Shown: positions 17,066 to 21,559 of the stretch, in pieces
Position numbering within the stretch: position 1 is the first letter of the stretch
How the letters are laid out: each line of letters opens with the position of its first letter
Assembly: GCA_964390645.1 (NCBI GenBank)
Contig: CAYMLL010000110.1
Location: forward strand, 1 to 21,559
From: CAYMLL01 sp964390645
GTDB lineage: Bacteria; Planctomycetota; UBA8108
Direction of reading: 5' to 3'
DNA length: 21,559 nucleotides
The notes under the pieces: model-generated
The model's database searches: none
What the model saw: only the letters and a program-made list of their open reading frames with translations
What the model was told of the DNA's origin: nothing
Made by a program: the position numbers and the translations under genes

Positions 17066-17522
17066 CCGAGAGTCGCGTCAACCGATCGGGATTGGCGTCA
17101 GTGTCCGGTAACAGAAGGGTGAAATGCCGACCTCCCCCCAGCTCGATCCGGAACGTCGAGGGGGGCGAGATCTGCCTGGTGGCCACGGATACCAGGCCCG
17201 CTGTCGTTGTCGAAAGGGTGTCTATTCGCACGGGCGGGACCACTCCCGCGAGACCGTGGCGACGACTTGGCGATCGCCTATCGGAGGTGATCGCGGCCAC
17301 GGCGCTGGACCTCGCTTTCCGGAGGTGATCGCGCACATCCCCCTGCTCGACCGCGACTCCAACGACCACGATGGCCGTGCTCGAGCTCTCGTCGTCGGTC
17401 TCCGTTGCGCGCCGACCGGGAGTCCGCACGGACCCGTCGGAGGGCGGTACTCGCGGTCGAGAGGGGCGGCCAGCAGCTGGGATCTCTTCTACCGGCAGTG
17501 AGCGACGAACTGTCCGTTAACG
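17066..17522. other. 457-bp divergent intergenic region without a convincing gene
   Basis: Lies between the divergently transcribed flippase and glycosyltransferase genes. Short open frames exist on both strands, but none gives a recognisable protein. It contains a 10-bp palindrome GGCGATCGCC (17269-17278) and a 14-bp direct repeat. It must hold promoters for both directions, though no clear sigma-70 boxes stand out. Confidence 0.6.
17282..17333 (+). repeat. 14-bp direct repeat next to a GGCGATCGCC palindrome
   Basis: CGGAGGTGATCGCG occurs at 17282-17295 and, unchanged, at 17320-17333, 38 bases start to start. The palindrome at 17269-17278 shares the GATCGC core. The three sites lie within 65 bases in a non-coding stretch. 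Paired regulator sites are possible, as is chance or an old duplication. Confidence 0.5.
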
Positions 17523-18827
17523 ATGAAGCGAGGAAAGAATGCTGGCCGCGATGACGATGATGATGGAATGACGTCACGCACGAGTGTCCGAGCCGACGAG
17601 ACCACGAAAGATCCCTCGGGGGAACGAACAGCCACCCCCGGATCTCTCGCCTCCGAGGCGGTGCGGCCCACGCGACCCGACCTGCTTCTTCTCACCGATC
17701 TGTACCCGCCGTTCGTCGGTGGAAGCGCCGTATTGTACGAGAATCTCTACTCCCGGCTCGCGGACCGGACGGTCGTCGTGCTGACGGACGAGGTGATGTC
17801 AGCCGGACCCGACACCCGGCGTGGCAATGTGTGGATCGAGCGCCGAGCGATTGCGAGCGCCTGTTGGGGGCTGATCCGGTTCAGCGCGCTGCGCCATCAC
17901 TGGAAGGTCGCCAGCCATATCAAGGCGCTTGCTGATCGCAAGCACACATTCGTGCACTGTGGGCGGATATTGCCCGAGGGACTCGCGGCGTGGCTGGCCC
18001 GCAAACGACGCGGGCCGCGCTATGCCTGCTTCGCGCACGGTGAAGATCTGACGATGCAGCTCAACTCGTCACGCGAGTTGCGCATGCTGACATACCGTGT
18101 GGCACACGGCGCGAGCGCTATCTTCTGCAACAGCAACAACACCGCGGGCATGGTCCGGGATCTCGGGGTGCGGGACGAGCGCATCCGTGTGATTCACCCG
18201 GGTGTCGATCCGGACGAGTTTCGCCCGGGAATCGACGGCAGCGCGTTTCGCCAGCGATACGCCCCCGATGGTGAACCGTTCATGTTATCGATTGGCAGGC
18301 TCGAGCCGCGCAAGGGCTTCGATCTGACCATCCGGGCCATCGCCAAGTTGCGTGAGCGCATTCCGAAAGTGCGTTACCTGATAGTGGGAGGCGGGCAGGA
18401 CAGTGACCGTCTGGCGAGTCTCGTGAGAGATCTGAAGGTCGAGGAGAACGTCTTCATGACCGGAAAGGTGCCGGGCGGCGATCTCCCCAGGTACTACGCT
18501 GCGTGTGATGTGTTCGTGCATCCGAACCGGATCGAGGGAGTGGACCTCGAGGGTTTTGGAATCGTGTTTCTCGAGGCGGCGGCTACCGAGCGCGTGACGA
18601 TCGGCGGCGATTCCGGCGGAGTCCCCGAGGCCATCGCGCAGAACAAGACGGGTTTGCTCGTAAGCGGCACCGACGTGAACGAGCTCGCCTCCGCGATGGA
18701 GCGACTGATCACGTCACCGCAACTGCGCGAAGAGATGGGCAAGCGTGGACGGCAGCGAGTTCTGGAAGGATTCACATGGGACGCTGCTGCCGCGAAAATG
18801 GCCGCCGCGCTGCACGAAGTATCGTAG
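17523..18827 (+). CDS. glycosyltransferase family 4 (GT-B fold)
   Basis: A 434-residue GT4-type glycosyltransferase. The fold begins at about residue 52 (PDLLLLTDLYPPFVGGSAV), with the glycine-rich loop typical of the acceptor domain. YACFAHGEDL (His172), RVIHPGVDPDEFRP (222-235) and MLSIGRLEPRKGFDLTIRAI (254-273) follow. The donor E-x7-E motif is EGFGIVFLEA (Glu343, Glu351), followed by GGDSGGVPEAI. All key residues are present. The first 50 residues are charged and low in complexity (DDDDDG), so the true start may be the ATG at 17568; neither ATG has a good ribosome binding site. It is divergent from the flippase and is probably part of the same surface-glycan pathway, though on its own promoter. 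Confidence 0.9.
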   Translation: MKRGKNAGRDDDDDGMTSRTSVRADETTKDPSGERTATPGSLASEAVRPTRPDLLLLTDLYPPFVGGSAVLYENLYSRLADRTVVVLTDEVMSAGPDTRRGNVWIERRAIASACWGLIRFSALRHHWKVASHIKALADRKHTFVHCGRILPEGLAAWLARKRRGPRYACFAHGEDLTMQLNSSRELRMLTYRVAHGASAIFCNSNNTAGMVRDLGVRDERIRVIHPGVDPDEFRPGIDGSAFRQRYAPDGEPFMLSIGRLEPRKGFDLTIRAIAKLRERIPKVRYLIVGGGQDSDRLASLVRDLKVEENVFMTGKVPGGDLPRYYAACDVFVHPNRIEGVDLEGFGIVFLEAAATERVTIGGDSGGVPEAIAQNKTGLLVSGTDVNELASAMERLITSPQLREEMGKRGRQRVLEGFTWDAAAAKMAAALHEVS

Positions 18828-19196
18828 CGCAGTGGGCACACGACGCGGACGTCGACCCATGTCTCCGGGGCCGAGAACGCGTTGTCGTGAGGTTTCCGAC
18901 CTCCAGATGTCGACGACGAACGCCCTGACAGGAACGACTCCGGAACGACGTCCTGTTCGTTGGTGACGCCGGATGGACCTTCTTCGGACTGGACGTTCGT
19001 GAGTGTGGCCGCCTGCGGCTATCGGTATGTCGATGTGCCGGTACATCGGGAGTCGAAGGGCTCTCCATGGCGGTGGCTGTGGTCGAGACGGCGATCGAAT
19101 CAACCGGCCGGTCGGGCGGCGCGTCGCGGGGTGCTGCGGCAGTTGGCAGTCGTGCGCTTTCTGGACACCGGTGCAGTCCGGAATTATGCTGCCGCA
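18828..19196. other. 369-bp intergenic region
   Basis: No convincing gene on either strand. An open frame continues in phase upstream of the following gene to 18960, but its translation is arginine-rich and lacks family features. The right end carries a promoter-like sequence placed unusually close to the next ATG. Confidence 0.55.
19162..19190 (+). promoter_or_regulatory. candidate sigma-70 promoter placing transcription start at the ATG (leaderless)
   Basis: TGGACA (19162-19167, five of six to TTGACA), a 17-base spacer, then TATGCT (19185-19190, four of six to TATAAT). The expected +1, about seven bases on, coincides with ATG 19197, which has no Shine-Dalgarno sequence. Confidence 0.4.
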
Positions 19197-21179
19197 ATGA
19201 AGTTGCTCATGCTGGCGGTGCCCGCTGCAGTGGCACAGATCTCGCTCGCCGATACCCCGCAAGTCGACGTCAGCGACGTGCGAAAGGTCTTTGACAACGG
19301 GCATCACAATGCGTTCACGGATTTGACCGTGTTCAAGGGGGCGTTCTACCTGGCGTTCCGGAGCTGCCCGGACGGACATGGTGTGAGTCCCGACGCGTCG
19401 GTGATCATCCTGGCGAGCAAGAACACCCGCGACTGGAAGCAGGTGCACGCGTTCAGCATACCCAGGCGGGATACGAGGGACCCGCACTTCCTCGTCTTCA
19501 AGGACCGACTCTTCGTTTATACCGGGACCTGGTACAGCGGAGACGCGCCGGCGACCGGCAACAATGATTTGGAGCTGAACCTGCATCTGGGTCATGCCGT
19601 CTGGTCGGACGACGGCAGAGGCTGGTCAGAGCCCGCACTCCTCGAGGGGACGTTCGGCCATTATGTTTGGCGAGCTGCAGCCCATGGTGAGAAGGCGTTT
19701 CTCTGTGGAAGACGCAAGATCGGCTTCGATGTCGGGCCAAAGGGTGAGCCACGCGAGATCGAGTCGCTCATGTTGCAGAGCGATGACGGATTGATCTGGC
19801 GCAAGCGTGCGACGTTTCAAGAGATCGCCGGTGACGAGACGGCGTTTCTCTTTGACCGAGAAGGTCGGATTCTGGGGATCGGGAGACGTCGGGGCATGGC
19901 TCAGCTCTTGAGATCCGAGCCGCCCTACACGGAGTGGGAGCGACGCGATCTCGACCGCCATATCGGGGGGCCGTTGTTGGCAAAGTGGGGCGGGCGGACG
20001 GTCGTCGGCGGGCGACACTCGACTGGCAAGGGGCCGAAGACGTCCATGTGCTGGTTGGTCGGAAATGATCTGCACGAGTTTGCCGAGCTTCCGAGCGGTG
20101 GAGACAACTCCTATCCGGGTTTCGTTGCCATCACCCCGACGGAGGCGGTGATGTCCTGGTATTCCTCCCACGAGGGGAAGTCCTCGATCTACATGGCGAA
20201 TCTCGAGATTCGGACGGACAGTTCCGGTCTCGGCTCGGAGCGAAAGCGGGCAATTCGCCTGGGCGATAATCTTCTCTCTCACCAACGATCGAACGGCGGA
20301 TTCGCCGTGGGCAAGGATTTCGCTGCGGTGATCGGTCCGTCCGAACGCATCCGGAATTGCCTCGAGAGACACCGTAAGGACACGACGCTCGACAACGGTG
20401 CCACGCACACGCAGATCCGAGATCTCGCACGGTTCTATTCCGATACCGGGATGCCGAGGTTTCGTCACGGTTGCGAGTCGGGGATCGAGTTCCTCCTCGA
20501 TGCGCAGTACGAGAACGGAGGCTGGCCGCAGCGTTTTCCGGATCCTCGCGGCTATTCCCGTCATATCACGTTCAACGACGGAGCCATGGTCGGGGCCCTG
20601 TCGTTGCTTCATGATGTGGCCAACCGCTCGGAACCTTTCGTCTGGACGGACGAGAAGCTGCGCAGGCGTGCTGCCGAAGCGGTCGGGCGTGGTGTCGCTT
20701 GCATCCTGAAGTGCCAGATCGTTGTCGATGGAAAGCTCACCGCCTGGGGGCAACAACACGACCACGTGACTCACGAGCCCCGACCGGCGAGAGTGTTCGA
20801 GCCCGCCTCGCTCTGTTCGCACGAGAGTGTCGGGGTCATCGAGTTCTTGATGAGCCTGGATTCTCCAGGCCCGGAAGTCATCGGGTCCATCGAGGCCTCG
20901 GTCGCGTGGCTTGGCGGGCCGGCGAAGTTGAGGGTAAGCCAGCAGGACGCCCGTGTCATGAGACGCATCTTCGGAGACGCCGAGGTGTCTTCGCTGTGGT
21001 CGCGGCTGTACGAGATCGGGACGAATCTGCCGGTCTTTGGTGATCGAGACGGGAAGGTCCACTACGACCTGGCCGAGGTCAGCGAGGAGCGTCGGCTGGG
21101 ATACAGCTGGTACGTGCTGACGCCACGCGCGTTGATCGAGACGGCGTACCCCGCGTGGCGGAGCAAGATCGGGCGGTAG
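19197..21179 (+). CDS. secreted sialidase-like propeller fused to family 10 pectate lyase
   Basis: 660 residues in two parts behind a short signal peptide (MKLLMLAVPAAVAQISLA). Residues about 20-340 resemble the 'exo-alpha-sialidase' BNR propellers of planctomycetes (NGHHNAFTDLTVFKGAFYLAF, DTRDPHFLVFKDRLFVYTGTW, MSWYSSHEGKSSIYMANLEI). Residues about 350-655 match polysaccharide lyase family 10: LGDNLLSHQRSNGG, TTLDNGATHTQIRDLARFY, QYENGGWPQRFPDP, HITFNDGAM (456-464), KLTAWGQQHD, SHESVGVIEFLMSLDSPGPEVI, and FGDRDGKVHYDLAEVSEERRLGYSWY. PL10 enzymes cleave polygalacturonate by Ca2+-assisted beta-elimination. The HITFND Asp, part of the conserved active-site region, is present. In TNLPVFGDRDG I would expect Arg rather than Leu from memory of relatives, so activity is unproven. 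The ATG at 19197 is chosen for the signal peptide; there is no ribosome binding site. A hairpin follows the stop. Confidence 0.85.
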   Translation: MKLLMLAVPAAVAQISLADTPQVDVSDVRKVFDNGHHNAFTDLTVFKGAFYLAFRSCPDGHGVSPDASVIILASKNTRDWKQVHAFSIPRRDTRDPHFLVFKDRLFVYTGTWYSGDAPATGNNDLELNLHLGHAVWSDDGRGWSEPALLEGTFGHYVWRAAAHGEKAFLCGRRKIGFDVGPKGEPREIESLMLQSDDGLIWRKRATFQEIAGDETAFLFDREGRILGIGRRRGMAQLLRSEPPYTEWERRDLDRHIGGPLLAKWGGRTVVGGRHSTGKGPKTSMCWLVGNDLHEFAELPSGGDNSYPGFVAITPTEAVMSWYSSHEGKSSIYMANLEIRTDSSGLGSERKRAIRLGDNLLSHQRSNGGFAVGKDFAAVIGPSERIRNCLERHRKDTTLDNGATHTQIRDLARFYSDTGMPRFRHGCESGIEFLLDAQYENGGWPQRFPDPRGYSRHITFNDGAMVGALSLLHDVANRSEPFVWTDEKLRRRAAEAVGRGVACILKCQIVVDGKLTAWGQQHDHVTHEPRPARVFEPASLCSHESVGVIEFLMSLDSPGPEVIGSIEASVAWLGGPAKLRVSQQDARVMRRIFGDAEVSSLWSRLYEIGTNLPVFGDRDGKVHYDLAEVSEERRLGYSWYVLTPRALIETAYPAWRSKIGR

Positions 21180-21559
21180 CGACGAGACGCTCGGTGGAAC
21201 CGAGCTGTCGCGGGGTGGTACGGGGTCGTCGTGAGAATGGTCTCGGCTGGTACTTCGGGCCGGCTTTGTTGCATGGCTCCTCACGACACGACTGCCACTA
21301 CCCGCTGCCCGGTCAATTCCGGATCGGCTCCGATCGCGATGCTCCGAGAGCGAGCATTCGGTTCATCACATTGATGGCGAATCCGGGCTCCGTGTCCTGC
21401 GTCGCAGCGTTTCGCCTTCTATATCGCTCACCGATGAGTTGCCTGTACCGGTAGGAGGCTTCTCGACTCGCGCCTGGTGATAATAGCCCCTCCGCTTCTT
21501 CCGCTCCCGTCGACCGAGTTCGCGGACCGACTCGACGGTCGCGTTTCGTGCACGCGCTC
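21180..21559. other. 380-bp terminal stretch without a recognisable gene
   Basis: Apart from a hairpin near its left end, nothing convincing is seen. Open frames here are short and extend as shadows of the lyase gene or give arginine-rich translations. A gene could begin beyond the window edge. Confidence 0.55.
21189..21205 (+). terminator. perfect 7-bp hairpin after the lyase gene (candidate terminator)
   Basis: GCTCGGT and ACCGAGC form a perfect stem around a GGA loop, ten bases after the TAG stop. There is no following T-run, so intrinsic termination is plausible but unproven. Confidence 0.4.

Noticed and set aside
17124..17501. A 125-codon plus-strand open frame in the flippase/glycosyltransferase intergenic region
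   Set aside because: The product is Gly/Arg-rich, has no ribosome binding site and resembles no family; competing frames of similar length exist on both strands.
19626..21284. A 552-codon minus-strand open frame opposite the propeller-lyase gene
   Set aside because: The translation is Arg/Pro-rich and lacks domains; the plus frame has PL10 motifs throughout.

Overview
The window looks like a scaffold from a high-GC member of the Planctomycetota or a close relative in the PVC group, most likely assembled from a metagenome because it holds two N gaps. The evidence is a side-by-side pair of secreted proteins, DUF1501 and PSCyt1/DUF1549/DUF1553. It also includes a large secreted multihaem cytochrome translationally coupled to a sugar-dehydrogenase-like propeller, a secreted sulfatase and Tat-like secreted BNR propellers. 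These families are hallmarks of planctomycete and verrucomicrobial polysaccharide use. I found no rRNA, tRNA, CRISPR array, insertion sequence or integrase.

Layout. Positions 153-5020 (minus strand) hold the two-gene unit DUF1553 then DUF1501. Positions 5199-6111 (plus) encode a small exported protein with a low-complexity hexapeptide linker, interrupted by a 100-N gap, and a DUF442-like phosphatase fold that appears to lack its catalytic cysteine. Positions 6201-7544 (minus) encode a Tat-like secreted BNR_4 propeller. Positions 7803-11805 (plus) encode a five-CxxCH secreted cytochrome, broken by a 10-N gap, whose stop overlaps the GTG start of a TIGR02604-like dehydrogenase propeller. Positions 11944-13395 encode a sulfatase with the formylglycine motif.

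Positions 13495-18827 are a glycan-assembly block. On the minus strand a Wzx-like flippase is followed by a SAM methyltransferase and a glycosyltransferase. A second GT4-type glycosyltransferase is divergent on the plus strand. Positions 19197-21179 (plus) encode a two-domain secreted protein, a sialidase-like propeller joined to a family 10 pectate lyase. The last 380 bases hold a hairpin but no convincing gene.

Together the outer regions suggest extracellular attack on acidic or sulfated polysaccharides: desulfation, pectate lyase, BNR propellers, and oxidation of released sugars into a haem chain. The central block would build a surface glycan. This functional reading is inference; the family assignments come from motifs read directly in the translations. 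The most unusual points are the apparently dead phosphatase with its repeat linker, the cytochrome/propeller coupling, the propeller-PL10 fusion with a possibly leaderless promoter, and the repeat-bearing intergenic region at 17066-17522.
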